Translations under genes and position numbers: made by a program
DNA from: Eucalyptus grandis
Lineage: Eukaryota > Streptophyta > Magnoliopsida > Myrtales > Myrtaceae
DNA: 64,000 nt
NCBI RefSeq assembly: GCF_016545825.1
Contig: NC_052616.1
Span: forward strand, 52,709,716-52,773,715
Direction: 5' to 3'
Part shown: positions 1 to 12,685 of the stretch, piece after piece
How the letters are laid out: each line of letters starts with the position of its first letter
How positions within the stretch are numbered: position 1 is the first letter of the stretch
The notes under the pieces: generated by a model
Databases searched by the model: none
What the model was told of the DNA's origin: nothing
The model's input: only the letters and a program-made list of their open reading frames with translations

Positions 1-1830
1 CAATTCATAATTTTACTCAACCATAGAACCATCTTGAGTCCCAAAAGCACGACCAAAAGCGGGCCTACCAATTTCCCGAACCAAATTAACCATATGTTGA
101 TTATTTGCTGAAAATTCGGCTTGCATGAAAAATCTTCCAAAGATGAGTCAAAGTTCCTATTGATATAAAGATACTTAAGAAAAATAGTGGACTTCATATA
201 CCCAGTATTTTAACTCTAATTCTAGATATACCTTTATCACACGTTTCTGTTTCTTTTCTTTTTTTTTTTTTTTTTTTTTTTTTTGCGCACAAAGCCGACC
301 ACAACATTAACGGTCATTTAATAGCAATATTTATCAACTTCAACTTGGGCAGCTTGGACAAGGATAGACATCCAACAAGGAAGGACTCATAGAATTCATA
401 TAATTGATATAAATGCACCCACACGTCAAGTGATATTTCACACCCGAATTCGGCACCTCTTCCACACATAATTCAAGCACAACACCATATAGTTTAGACA
501 CGAACTGACACGCCTTTTGAATTTAATTCTCATGTGATCATTTTTCACCCTCAAGTTGGATTTACACCGAGTCACCAGCGAGTCTACTCGAGTCACTTCT
601 AGATTGCTGGCCGGACTTCCATAAGATGCTGGCCATGGGCATCTCACTCTAAGACATCTCGACATCACATAACTGAGGCATCCAAGGATCGTTGGCCTAA
701 GGCATTTCGACTCCCTCGAGACATCATCGGTATAACACAGCTGTTGGAAATCTCTTAAATTTAATTTCACACAGTTCACACTTCCACACCTTGAATTCAT
801 CACACCACACCAGCATATTCAGCACTCATGGAACTCCTAATCACACAAGGAGCCAATTCTCATGCACACCGTTCTCAAGCACTTCCAGCTCATCACATCT
901 CATGTAATGCCAAGTCATCATGCATCATGCATATACATCAAATGGCTTTCTTTTCTAAACCACAATGCAAAGCCAGCGACAATCAATGGACTTGCAATAC
1001 CATACTTGAGTAGAACAGGACGACAATTCCAGAATATGTCATCATAAACTAACTCAAGTTTCCATTCCCCTTTGTTATCAATTCATAACTAACCATGCAC
1101 CATTGAGAAGTTTAATCAATGTAGTCAAAATCTCTAGTAGACTATTATTTGAAATTTCATGATCCTCAAGCAGAAAACGGTAGGTTCCTTATAATAGGCC
1201 AAAACAAAGTGGCTTCACACAGTAATGGAATTCGGGTCTATTACCTCAGTAACTGAACTCTAAAAATTTTAAGAATTTAATATGTCATAGAGAAAATCCA
1301 AAATAACATTTTTCATGAAGAGTACTAAGCTTAGAACAATCCGTACAAAGAGCAATACATTACAGAAATAAGACCGATTCTGGTTTGCTGGAACAGAGAG
1401 CAGAGTTCTAAAGATTTGGTCATTACAAGGCTCAAACCTTTGCAAAATACCTTGCAAATTTTATATATTGAAGATATAAATGTCCTTAACAACTCTTAAG
1501 AAGAAAATATGTCCAAAATATAACTAAAGAATTTTATGAAAATACTAAAATATAGATAGGTCACCGTACTGCCTCACTGGATAGATTCAAATGTAGTTGA
1601 GGGTAATGCTTTGAAAAATTCATTTCAGCTCCTAAACGAATCTGAAATTTAAGTATATTGTATAAAAAGATATTCTCTACAACTTTCATGAAGGAGCTCT
1701 ATCAAAATTCGAGTTATAAAGTTTTGTAAAAATTCCATAAGACACTAAGGTCATGGGTTTCACTGTTCTAGATAGATCTACTACAGTACAAAATCACACT
1801 CTAGTGCTAGCCATCCAAACTCAGAATTGA
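1..1830. other. Gene-poor AT-rich DNA, no recognised gene
   Basis: I see no supportable gene. There is a long poly-T run near 256-284. The longest open frames (for example minus 438-803) have no recognisable domain and read like chance frames. The stretch ends in a Ty3/gypsy remnant, so part of it may be decayed upstream element sequence, but no LTR pair was identified. Confidence 0.5.
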
Positions 1831-3036
1831 ACCGGATGTACAGATCAGGATCAAACTACTTCAGCTGACAAACCCAGATGTCCAAAAGATTCTGCAAGAG
1901 GACACCGATAAGAGGAAGGCTGACTTTTAGGTTTTTGATGAAGGAACATTGAGGTTACCAGGACGATTGGTTGTACCTGACGATGTAGAGCTTAGAGAGG
2001 AAATCTTGTCAGAAGCACATCATAGCAGTTACAACATTCATCTTGGTAGTACTAAGATGTATCAGAATTTGCGTTGATACTATTGGTGGTCTGGTATGAA
2101 GCCGAACATCGCCAAGCATGTCGCCAAGTGTCTGACGTGTCAACAAATGAAAGCTTAGCATTGCAAGCCGTGAGGACTTCTACAACCTCTCGAGATCCTA
2201 GAGTGGAAGTGGGAGCACATCACGATGGATTTTGTGATAGGTTTACTGAGGATTTTAAGAAAAAATAATTCCATTTGGGTAAATGGTCAACAGATTGACA
2301 AAGTCAGCTCACTTTATTACAATACGAAAGGACCTCAGTTTAGATAGGCACACAGAGTTATATGTGCGCCAGATAGTTCATCTGCATGAAGTGCTAGTGA
2401 CGATAACCTCAAACTGAGACCCGAGATTCACAACCGTTTTTTGGAAAAGCTTGCAAAGTGCTTTAAGTACGAAGCGTGACAAGACGGCATATCATCCTCG
2501 GACGAATGGCCGGTCGAGCAGACAATTCAAACCCTCGAGGACATGCTGCGAGCTTGCGTACTAGACTTCAAAGGAAACTGGGAAGAACAACTTCGTCTAG
2601 TCAAGTTTGCCTACAACAACAGTTATCAGCAGAGCATTCAGATGGCTCCTTTTGAAGCGTTGTATGGTAGAGCATGCAGAACGCCAGTTTGTTGGGATGA
2701 AGTTGGGGAAAGAAAGATCACAAGCCTAGATTAGTTCAGCAGTCAGTGAATGCAGTTGTAGTAATCAGAGGCAGACTAAAGACCGCTCAAAGCCAACAGA
2801 AGAGTTACGTAAATAAGCACCAGAGATCATTGGAATTCCAAGTTGGTGATCACGTTTTTCTAAAGGTGTCGCCAATGAAGGGAACTTTGCACTTTGGCAA
2901 GAAAGGAAAACTAAGTCCGAGGTACGTAGCTCCATTTGAAATTCTTGAGAGAATTGGGACCCCTAATGTATCGTCTTGCATTGCCGCCGAGATTGGCGCA
3001 AGTGCACGACGTCTTTCACGTGTCGATGTTGGGACT
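1831..3036 (+). mobile_element. Decayed Ty3/gypsy retrotransposon, integrase to C-terminal end
   Basis: Reading across several frames with many stops gives the end of a gypsy Pol polyprotein. First comes the integrase zinc finger (His-His around 2020-2040, then CLTCQQ near 2130-2145), then a piece of the catalytic core around 2330-2520. The best preserved part, 2543-2734, contains the typical segment FAYNNSYQQS followed by APFEALYGR. After it comes the C-terminal stretch SLEFQVGDHVFLKVSPMKG (near 2830-2880) and a YRLALPPRL-like end at about 2970-3000. Frameshifts and stops (for example near 2080, 2150, 2730) show it is dead. No LTRs, reverse transcriptase or gag were found, so it is a 3' fragment. 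It stops abruptly near 3036, where a different dispersed repeat begins. Confidence 0.85.
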
Positions 3037-3039
3037 CTA

Positions 3040-3290
3040 GTGTATTGTTTTTCCCTTGTTCTTCTTCTCCAAGTAGCAGATGTAGCTTGCCGATGAATCT
3101 CCACCAAATGGTCTACAAGATGGTCATTGATTGAGCTCCATCGATGAAGGTCTGACGTTGTAGATCTTAATCACCCCAAAATTGCAAATTTGAACACACC
3201 TCGACTCGGATACCTCAGCACTGTTTAGCTTCACGACATAACCTTGCCAAGGTTATGCGACCCCGACATCGAGGTAGTTGTCTAAATTGG
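3040..3290. repeat. Dispersed repeat, partial copy of the interior of the 6833-7675 element
   Basis: This segment matches 7085-7340 at moderate identity. Both contain the phrase GATGAATCTCCACCA followed by ATGGTC, GAAGGTCTGACGTT and later CATGCCAAGGT/CCTTGCCAAGGT. It abuts the gypsy remnant directly, so it looks like a truncated copy of the 843-bp element family joined to the retroelement end. Confidence 0.6.
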
Positions 3291-4686
3291 AAAAGACTTA
3301 CTCCCATGTGATTTAAAAGTGCCTTGATCACAAGTTCCTATCCCATAATCACTCATCGATCTAAGGAAATTCAAATTCATTGTGGCATAGGGTCGACATG
3401 TGCACTAGGCATATAATGTAATTCCAATTGTATTCCAATTTGCATCAGATCATGCAATGTTGATGGGTTCACTTAGAAATAAACGATTGTTATAGCTCAA
3501 ACAAAACATCTCAATCGCAAAAGTAAAACTCTTATGATAACCCTCTAACCAAAGGGTCGCTGACACTAGTCGATCCTTCCCACCTTTTTTAATATTATAA
3601 AAAAGAGTATCAATTACAATCGATCAAGCATAGACATAATCAGTGAAAATTTTGATGGATCTCCAAATTCTCCGAATAAATATAATTTAAGAAGTTGTGA
3701 TTTGAAATTGAAAATAATTTAATGGCGGTCGTGAAAAGCCATAACTATTTTAACAAGTGTAAACAAGAGGAGGCTGCTCTATACTCACGTAATTCCAAGG
3801 TGGACCCACCTTTTGGCGTCCCTAAATTTCCAGTATCAACCGAAAATGTGTACTTTTTCCAAATGTGGATTACGTTTCGTTTGTCCTTAGGCTCTTACGA
3901 TATGTGGACATCGTTCAAGTTATGCCGGAAAGTCCTTGGGCCTATCCTCTCGCGCTGTCATCACGGGATGTGAATGTGGACTAAATGAGATAAAGAGCCG
4001 ACCCAACAAATATGAAAAAGTTCTGAAAACAGAAAGCGACCCTGCTAGATGTTTTTCATGCTTGTTGGATACGTAATGTTCAGTCTTGTTGCATTAAGTA
4101 AAACTGGGTCCCTGGATGCTTATCGAGCTTTGCGTAAAGAATCTGCTATGCCAAAGTCTTTCTTCCGTGAAAGACTCAGAAGGCATATCTTTTACCATTA
4201 TAGAGTCCCGGTGTACTTCAGACCTGAAACTGAAAGATTCCCTCGTACAAGGTTGAAGTTATTCAACAAAAACTGCTGAATGATTCTTGGAATTGTCGCA
4301 AGGGCCAAAGTACCAAAGTTGTTGGCTTCTTTATCACTCCTCTGCATAGTTCGGCCGTGATGTAGTGGAGACACGAGATACATGTGCATAGATTAGTTCT
4401 GTTATGGAGTTTAATCACGGCAGATGTGATTTTCAGGGTCCAATCATAGCCATATGGTTTTCAAGTCATGTCACCTGGCAAAGTGTGCCTGTAGATCATT
4501 CAGCATGAGCAGTTAAATTTGACACGTGGCTGAATATAATACATGATATATGTGATGATGCATATTGCATGACTTGTGGATTTGAAAATATGGATTGGAG
4601 TCACTTTCATGGTGCATACTATCGCATACATTTTTTATTAGTTTCTTTGTTCGTGGCTTAATTCCATGAGAATGGTGATCGTCTCT
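3291..4686. other. Intergenic DNA, no recognised gene
   Basis: AT-rich spacer. Small open frames at 3722-3973 and 4049-4279 have no recognisable domain, no splice context and no codon pattern that would support them. Nothing else stands out. Confidence 0.5.
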
Positions 4687-4689
4687 TAG

Positions 4690-5531
4690 GGCCATTTAGT
4701 AACCATTCACGTTTCCTAATAACAATTTATGATAAAAATTAATTCTTTTTATTCTATTCTCCTAACGAATTTACAAGCATTTGAAGACATTTAGTAATTA
4801 TCCAAAATTTATATTTCTGAAATAGAATTGCGATTGGCACTACCTTCAAATTTTCTAATTCAGACAATTTTCTTTAAATTTTTAAATAATTTTATTCTTT
4901 TTTTCTCTTTTTCTTTTCTTTCTCTTGTTCTTTAAGCTTTGGCCGGTCGTTGGCCTTGGGATGACCGGCGACTTGCCGACGAGAGCCAACGACCTCACCA
5001 AAGCGTCACCGGCCCCTAACGAAGTCACGCTTCATTGACCAAGCCTTGGTTGGGAGAGCCTCACTTAGCCAAGCAATGCTCACCGATGGCCGAGGGAGGC
5101 TCGCCTAGCCACCTACGAGGCTTAGCCTTGCCTAGATGTGTCAAGGGCGAGCCTCATCGATGGCTAGGCGAGGTCGAGGTTGAGCCTCTGATGAGTTTGC
5201 CATACCTCTTCCAACTAGTCATCGGCGCCTGGTGGCGGTGGACGATGATGACTAGAATGATGGCGGCGGCCCGACGGTGGAAGAAGAAGAGAGAAGGAAG
5301 AAGAAAAGAAGAAAGGAAGAAAATAAAAGAGAGAAAAGAAATTTGGATTGGCTTGATTTTGGAATTATTCGAAAAAAATAACTTTTTTTACTCATTAATT
5401 CTATTCCAAATCTATTCCCGAACAAATTTGTTTTCGAAAGCAAAAAATTTATCAAACCGACTTCTGTTTTTTTGTTCCCGAAAATAAAATAATAGAATTG
5501 GATACTATTTGGCCAATTGCCAAACAGACCC
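4690..5531. mobile_element. PIF/Harbinger-like non-autonomous element, 842 bp
   Basis: The element starts GGGCCATTTAGTAACC and ends (reverse complement) GGGTCTGTTTGGCAA, an imperfect terminal inverted repeat of the common plant GGGCCCGTTTGGTT type. It is flanked by TTA on both sides (4687-4689 and 5532-5534), the 3-bp target duplication of PIF/Harbinger elements. The flanks are AT-rich. The middle (about 4940-5290) is GC-rich with GGCCGG and GAGGCTCGCC-like repeats. The internal 150-codon open frame at 5035-5487 is low-complexity (Lys/Glu/Arg rich) and is not a transposase. Confidence 0.7.
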
Positions 5532-5534
5532 TTA

Positions 5535-6829
5535 CAAAGCCATGGCTTTGCTCACTTATTTATCTACCATTTAAGATTCTGAACACGAGGAGTTTAATCG
5601 AATGCACGTGAAAAGTGATTAGAAGTTAGTATGGGACTTTATATTAGACTAATTGAATAAGTTTGTTGGATCAGGGTTTACGATTGCATAATTTGGTTAA
5701 TTCATGATAGACAAGATTTTATTATGACTTTTATTCAATCAAAATGCAATCAATATGTTTTTTGTTAAATGACTAGATTTGGCTAAAGGTTTTATTCTTT
5801 ATGTTATAATAGATGACTGGTCATTTCCTAAATTCTGGATGCGGATTTAGGAGGTGACGCAAACAATTTCCATCCATCGTTGTGATCCATAATCAAAAAA
5901 TTACTTGAACAAACTGTCGTCACGTCACATATGGACGAAAATGTGCATATTATTAGACAAGAAAATAATTCGATACCTTACTTTGATTTACAACATCTGA
6001 TGGGCGGCAATTATTTGAACTACCCTGAACATTTATTTTCTTGAAGGGGACCGTAAATTATTACAATAAGAGCTTTTTGAACGTAATGCTATGGACGTCA
6101 TCCCATAGGGAAGCATCCATTAAGTTCATGCGGGGAACATTGGACATCAATTCAAGCAATTAGTTCGCATTGAACCCGCTTTAATTACAAGCCAAAAACA
6201 TTGCCAAATTCAAAGGAGATATCTAAAAAAGACTGAAAATCCGTATTATCTCGTGAACGGTAACACTTGCCACTAATTTATCGAGATATTTATTTGAATT
6301 TTATATTGGACATAGTTTTTACTCTGTCGTTCACAATTCCTTTTCATTTCCGTTGATTTGGACGTAGGTTGTTTAGAAAAAGAATGGGCAGGCTGTGTAT
6401 TACAAATGTTTCTGTATTCCCATACTTGGAAAGTGCCTTTTCTTCTATGTTACAAAGCTTTGGCCTTTTCTACAGCCGCGTTTAAGAATAGGGCTTCAAC
6501 ATTTAATTTAACCCGACTTTTAGGAAGAATACGTCGTGATGATATAAAGGTGTTTTGCAATGTGAATGTGCGTTTTGCAGGTATTTTACAAGATAGAATT
6601 AAACCATAGAAACTTGTTTAACAAATGATATCAACTGCATGATAAAAATTTCTCATTTTCAGAATGTGACAATTGATTAGACCTAAGTGCATTTTGCACG
6701 TTTTGCATTCATTAGTTATGTTGAATTATTTTGTACCTAAATGTTGTGCACATTGAAAGAGCAATAAAAGTTTACTACCTCGCTATCATGAACAGCATCT
6801 TATGGGCGGCAATTATTGTACATCTAAGA
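5535..6829. other. Intergenic DNA, no recognised gene
   Basis: AT-rich spacer between two Harbinger-like elements. A short open frame at 6358-6609 has no recognisable domain. I see no splice structure or repeat structure that supports a gene here. Confidence 0.5.
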
Positions 6830-6832
6830 TTA

Positions 6833-7675
6833 AGAGTGTTTTGATATGATGTTTTGCACATCCGCCATGGTGAAGCATGCATAGAGGTTCAGCTTTGCAA
6901 AAAGGCTTTGCAACTTTAAAGATTCTTGGGCAAATGTTAGGCCTTTGGCAAATTTTTCAAGGTCACTTTACAGAAATACTGGCCTTGATAAAGTTGAAAG
7001 CCTAAGACGAAATGGGCTTTTAGCATTTGCAAAAAGGCCACTTCCTTAGGTAAATAAAAAAGAGTTTGTTCCAAAACTGCTCTCATCAGTATTTTCATTT
7101 CCATTTTTGCCCTCGTTCATCTTCTTCAAGTCGCAGATAGGTCGCTGATGAATCTCCACCAGATGGTCCATGAGATGGTCGCTAATGAAGCTCCATCGGC
7201 GAAGGTCTGACGTTCTAGATCTGAATCACTCCCAAATTGCATAAATTTGGCATCTTTAGCTTCATGGCATCACCATGCCAAGGTCGTGCAACCCCAGCAT
7301 CGCTGCACTTGGGTCACGCAACCCCAGACAAGTCGAGGCCCGGAGTGGCACAAGCTAGGCATGACTCGCCAAAGCTCCCGCTCAGCTTCTGCTAACAACA
7401 TTTGTTGCGATCACAGTCGCTTAGCTAACGGTAGCTTCTGGTCACCGCCGATGCTTGCCTATGATCGTAGCCGAAGCTCATCCAGTTACCGATGCTCCAG
7501 TTTCCCCCTCTGTGGATGCTATAGTTGTTTGCCCTCTCCTCCTTTTTATTTATTTTTTACTTCTAAGTCAATTTATAAATTTTACGCCAAATCAATTTTC
7601 CAAATGCTACACCTTTCTTTAAAAATCTTTTGGCGAAATGGCTTTACATCCACTCAAAGCAAAACTAAACGCGGC
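6833..7675. mobile_element. PIF/Harbinger-like non-autonomous element, 843 bp
   Basis: It is flanked by TTA on both sides (6830-6832 and 7676-7678). The left end AGAGTGTTTTGATATG and the reverse complement of the right end GCCGCGTTTAGTTTTG are weakly similar and resemble the GTTTGGTT-type ends of the other three copies. The length (843 bp) matches the copies at 4690 (842), 13496 (846) and 50064 (841). The interior contains the dispersed segment also seen at 3040-3290. The interior open frame (7247-7774) runs past the element end and has no domain. The terminal inverted repeat is weaker than in the other copies, so the call rests on length and target duplication together. Confidence 0.5.
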
Positions 7676-7678
7676 TTA

Positions 7679-8120
7679 AGTTCGCATGCACGACAATTTA
7701 ATCTCACTGGAAGCAATGTTTTCCAAAAGGTTATCGATGCGTTGAAAAATGTCGCAAATACTTTGATATTTTAATTTTAATATTTCGCGATGTTTTACAT
7801 AGCCTTACTAGTTCTCGTCGTAATGTATTTGATGGAGATCTAAAATATTGAAGTATCTTCGAGAACTTAATTAAACTAGTTAATCACTAATATCCTTCCG
7901 GTACCTAATTTTGTTTAAATCCTAAGGTTTTTGGATTTTTGAGGAGTTTTCCATGCGGAGAAAAAAGAAAACATTTTTTTGGGGTCTTTTTCTATTTGTT
8001 TTGAACATAAGAAACATTTTTCTTTTTAATCTTTTTATGAAAATATTTTTTGGGATTTTTTTAATTAAAATATTATTTTTATTATAATAATAATACAATA
8101 TATTTAAAACCACTCGGGTC
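7679..8120. other. Intergenic AT-rich DNA
   Basis: No gene seen. The stretch is strongly AT-rich with runs of A and T around 8030-8110. Confidence 0.5.
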
Positions 8121-8800
8121 GGATCCCCAGGTCGCCCAAACCAATTTGGCCCGTTTTCATTAAAAAAATCCAGCCCAAAAGCCTACCCGGCCCACACGTA
8201 CAAACCCAACCCAGGCGGAAACCCTACCCAAACGACAACCCGAATCCGACCCGACCCCGTAGCCGCGACCCGATTCCTGCCAAAAAAAAATCTACCCGAT
8301 CGACGACCCAGATCCACCCGACTTCGACCCGTCTTCTCCCTTGTCAACCCGGTTTTGCGAAGCCTTCGAGATCTGACGATCCACGGCGAAGGCGGCTGAG
8401 CTCATCGCGGTCTGAGCTCGGGCCTCTGCCGACACCGCCTTGACCTCCGTCCAGCCGGCCGTTGTAGCCGATCCCATCGCCTGTCACCACCCGTCGCCGC
8501 CGGTCACTACAGACCCGGCGCTCACTTGGGATTTCCATCGAACGCCTGGCGGACACCGATTGAGGAGGTCAAGGTGGAGCCTGGGCGAACAGCGGGGACC
8601 GGCAGTGAGGCAGACTAGGAACGGTCGAGGGCCAGAACTCGCGTGAAGCCGGCAGCTACGAGTTCCGGCCCGACGATCCCAGCACGCACAAACAAACAAC
8701 CAAAAAAAAAGGCGGACATTACCCTAGCTCACCGCAACAGGGGGCGCAACGTTGAGGGGGTAGTCCGGTGTGGCCCGCGCAAAGAAAAGAGAAGAAAACC
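8121..8800. other. GC-rich segment, suspected retroelement leader or LTR piece
   Basis: A sharp shift from AT-rich to GC-rich DNA. The segment is full of CCCGACCCG / GGGTCGGGTCGG strings (reading GGGTCGG on the minus strand) and has overlapping open frames on both strands, which is usual for GC-rich non-coding repeats. No protein domain is recognisable. Such motifs occur in leaders and LTRs of plant retroelements, but I could not find a matching partner in the window. Confidence 0.3.
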
Positions 8801-10652
8801 AAGTATAGATCGATGTTGTGAATTATTATTATTTTTAAATAATAATAATTAGAAACTGAAAAATCTGAAAACTTTCAAAATAAAAAATAAAAATACAAGA
8901 TAGTATCAAATTAGGGTAGAAATGACATTTATGAAAAATTTCTAATATTAGAGAAAACAACCCTACAAAAACATTTGCATGAACACTTATCGGCTTTGAT
9001 ACCTTAAGATTATAATTGATAATCAAAAGTGAATGACCACATAGATAAATAACATTTGGTTTAGTGGTACCAAAAAGGCGCCAATAAAAATATTAGCATA
9101 AACAAGCCCTCAAATGTAGAAACTCTAGTTGCGTAAGAATAGAGACGATAATCTCGCATCTTGATTGGTTTTTAACCGACTCCAAATGACTAGCGGCAAC
9201 TCCCACTCCACAAAGAACATTTATAAGTTAAATCAAACTAAATTTAGAATCCAACTTCGCGCTATGTATGGGCTTGAGAGAGCCATGCCCAATGAAGGGC
9301 CATCAACCTGCCTTTTTGGGCATTACCCCTAGACCTCCTATTTTCCCCATCGAACAGAAACAGGAGGTTGCGACGATGTCTCAATCATCTTTTCATTTTT
9401 TTCTAATAACACTTTCCTAATCCATCTCCTTTCTATGTTTTTCTAAAGGCTTTTGCTCAGGTTGCAAAAATCTAGATGAGAGAATCTCAAAAAATTCAAA
9501 TCCTAATATTTTAAGAGACTAATACGAAATTGATGGGACATCTCTAGATCCTAATGGGATATTGCTAGATTATAATGGAATATTTTATCTTTTTTGGTCG
9601 AAAAAATTATATTCATTACTCAAAAGAATTTAGAAATACATAGTCTTCATGACAAAGCAAATCAAAACAAAGTATGAATGCTAAAAAATAAAGCCAAATC
9701 TATAACATAAAGAGGATCGATGGAGCATTTGCAAAGTTAAGTACAAACTCGTTCCACATGAATAGATGTGTCAAACAAAATTGGCGGCCGATCACTAAAT
9801 ATCGTGTCTTTGTCAGTAATGAGTACACGCTGGAAATTCCTTCTTCAATAATTACGACATTGCTAGTTGGCAGTGCGTGCCTAGGTTTGCCTTCCTTTAT
9901 ACCATCGTCATACGAAAACAACCATAATATGTTAAACAAACACAAATCTAACATGTGGAGAAGCAAATCTTCGTAATTCAACGAGACGCCAAAACTCCTG
10001 TGATTATTATTAAAACTAGAGGCAGAAAACCTATACACTAAAAGGGTAGAGGGGCATTGAATCCCCGAAAGCATATTTGTTAAACTCCCATATTTAGATC
10101 GGGAGAAAATAGTACCCAAATCTAGAACTAGATCGAAAGAGCTCAAACTCTCAAATCAAGAACTAGATTGGGAATAGAAAACTCCCAACTCTAAATTGGG
10201 AGAGAAAAAAATAAGAAAGGAACGATAAAACATAAACAAAATCAATGAGAGAGAGAGGGGAGGTGAGACTAGCTCAAACCCTCTCCAAGGTTGAAGAAGA
10301 AGATGGGAAAAGAGAGGAGAGAAAAAAGACTTTTTGGCTCTACCTAATAGAATATTACTCGGCAACAAATGCGCTCCTGCCATGACTGGCTGGGTGGCAG
10401 TCCACATTTATTGGTGTATGTTGAGTGATATTCCATAGTCAGAAGGATCTTAATAAAGCAGTCCACCCCACGGATCCTAAGATGATGATGGTGGATTTGG
10501 ATTGGTTTTTCTGAATTATGCTAAAGCAGCATCAATCAGGGGCTTTGTCTTAAGATAATCCCCCAAATAAACCCAATGAACATCATATCGTCCCTGAGCC
10601 ATACTCCAGGTGGGAAACATTCAGTTGGCTTCAAATGGGACCCTCTGAAGCT
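8801..10652. other. Intergenic DNA, no recognised gene
   Basis: No supportable gene. The minus-strand frame 9700-10146 (148 codons) has no recognisable domain, and an overlapping plus frame exists. A purine-rich stretch at about 10190-10330 produces a low-complexity Leu/Ser-rich minus frame. The stretch ends at the left edge of the segmental duplication. Confidence 0.45.
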
Positions 10653-10689
10653 CCTGATATTCTCGTGGTGAAGCTCCAATACAGCATGG

Positions 10690-11620
10690 GAATGTCTTGT
10701 AGAGCTTGGCAAAAATTACTTGTGCTCTGTATGTTGTAACTCTTACATTTGTCGAGTATCGGGAACAGGTGCTATCTAGTTTTAATAGACATCCACGGCT
10801 TGTAGAAAAGGATAATTGTTTGCAACTCTGGATCTAGTCTACACGTCCATAACTGTTCTGTGAGAAAGGCCTTTCACTCTGCTGGAGTCTTGAACCAGCG
10901 AAGCATTTTTGCGAAATGAATGTATTTTCCACCACCAAATTCTCAAAATGCTTGGCTAATGATCCTTGGTATTTTGGCAATTGGAAACTCAATGGCTATT
11001 GTATGACAATTGAAGACATACTAATAAACCACTTGAGTTCTTCTGGAATTTCATCTTCAGGAGAGAGAGACATAGGATGAACAAATGGATATTCCGGATA
11101 CATGCCACTTGGTTGAAAATCCAATCCGCCATACTTTTTGAAGATTTTATATTGATATTCCCACATGAGGTTTGTGAGAATATCAAAAAGAGCATTAGAC
11201 TAGTAGATCAAGTCCGAAACTTCAAGAGGATATATTCTGTTGGGAAATTTAGGTCTCATTTCATATGGTTGAACTGAAAGAAATATTTTAAAAGCCATTC
11301 TATTTATCTGATAAGTTGCAAACAAGGCTGCTACTTCTGTTTGAATTCCATCATCAAGTTAAAGGAAAACATATCCATCTCAACAAGAAAATGATAACCA
11401 ACAAGATGGATTTTGAATTTTTGAATTTCATATTTAAGGGCAAGTATTTCCTTGGAAGCGGAGTGATAACACATCTCGGCATTTATGAACCTTCCACTTT
11501 TAATTCTGCATATTCTCCTTTTTTTCATCTACTTCTTCAAGAATGATTGATGCCCAATATTTTTCATTGGCATTAGTTCAAAGAATTTGTTGTTAACAAA
11601 CTTTAAGGACATGAAAAATA
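10690..11620 (-). pseudogene. Endogenous pararetrovirus remnant (Caulimoviridae-like RNase H and C-terminal region), copy 1
   Basis: Read on the minus strand in several frames, the region resembles the end of a caulimovirid polymerase polyprotein. An RNase H-like portion lies at about 11330-11590 (Asp-rich start, then SGRFINAEMCYHS and a KEILALK stretch). Further downstream is a conserved-looking C-terminal portion at about 10990-11200 containing YPFVHPMS, followed by an RWFKTP-like and an LFYKP-like piece towards 10780. Stops and frameshifts break it throughout, so it cannot make a product. No movement or coat region is present. The family call comes from memory of Petuvirus/Florendovirus-type endogenous copies in plants. 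A degraded LTR retroelement is the main alternative. Confidence 0.6.
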
Positions 11621-12685
11621 AAAAAGTTCTTTATCTATAAGATTTCCTAATGATATGTTTACTAACGGATTATGCAATGCCGATGAAATGATTCACTTTC
11701 TTCTTCAAGGAGAGACGAAATGTTCAAAGAGAGAAAGAGGGGGTTGTTGAACAATTGTCTAATTCAAGAGCAGAAATGAAGATTATGTAAAGTTTGATGC
11801 TTGAGAGTTTCCATCTTTAAACATGACTTCATTACAACAAATTGAGAAGGTCAACTGAATATACGAAAAAGTGGAGGAACACCTCTCCCTTTTTTTTAGT
11901 GGCTGTGATGACGATTAAGACAAAATAATTAGAATGCACATTACACGATCAGTTGATTGGTTGGATCCAACAATTCAGTTTTTTTTTTTCTCTAGCTTGT
12001 GGCAAGAAAATTGTCGTTCCATTCAGAAGGTGAGAGGCCTGTGGCCTTCAACGGGGCAACTCTAAGAGAGATTTCCTTCAATAATGGGATGAAAGTATAC
12101 TTTTACCCCTTAAATTTGTCCTGCACGTGCTAACGGAAAATATAGTTATAACAAAATAAAAAATCAAGGGAATAATGCGTCATAGTTGACAGTTTAGAGT
12201 CGAATGTGTATTATTCTGAAATTCGAGGGAGTTTCATATAATTTCTCCTAATAGTAGGGAATCAACCAGAAATTAAATGCTCATACCAAATATGATTCGC
12301 ATTCCCTAGTTTCATAACTTTGGTTATGAAATGGTCATTCCGTTTCATAGGTTTATCACTTCTTCATAGGGAAAAAATAAAACAAGGATAAATGAATTTT
12401 GAGTACTTACTATGTGCATCGAAAATTAAATAAAATATGCTTTGTAAAATAACTTATCATTAGAAATATGAATATTATTGGCTATTTCCTTCGTCATGTG
12501 ATTCATTTTTATAATTCATTATCAAATAGTGATTATATCTTCAACAAATGATTTTTTTTTTTTTAAATTGTCAATGGTGCTTGGTAGATTCCATTATTAA
12601 TGCCCCACGACCGTTACTAAACTCCTGACAAGACCATATACAGACGCCTTGGCAGACAGCGGAAAAGCTCAAAAGCAAATTGGTT
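11621..12685. other. Duplicated spacer upstream of the PPR copy
   Basis: Non-coding sequence shared with 23490-24754. It would include the promoter of the PPR gene, including the stretch just before the start codon (CCGTTACTAAACTCCTGACAA). No gene is seen in it. Comparison of the copies shows the SINE insertion in the right copy only. Confidence 0.6.

Noticed and set aside
438..803. 121-codon minus-strand open frame
   Set aside because: No recognisable domain, no splice context, and equally long frames occur by chance in this kind of sequence.
5035..5487. 150-codon frame inside the 4690 element
   Set aside because: Low-complexity translation of GC-rich and purine-rich element sequence; it has no transposase features.
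9700..10146. 148-codon minus-strand frame
   Set aside because: No domain recognised and an overlapping plus frame of similar quality; no evidence of a gene.
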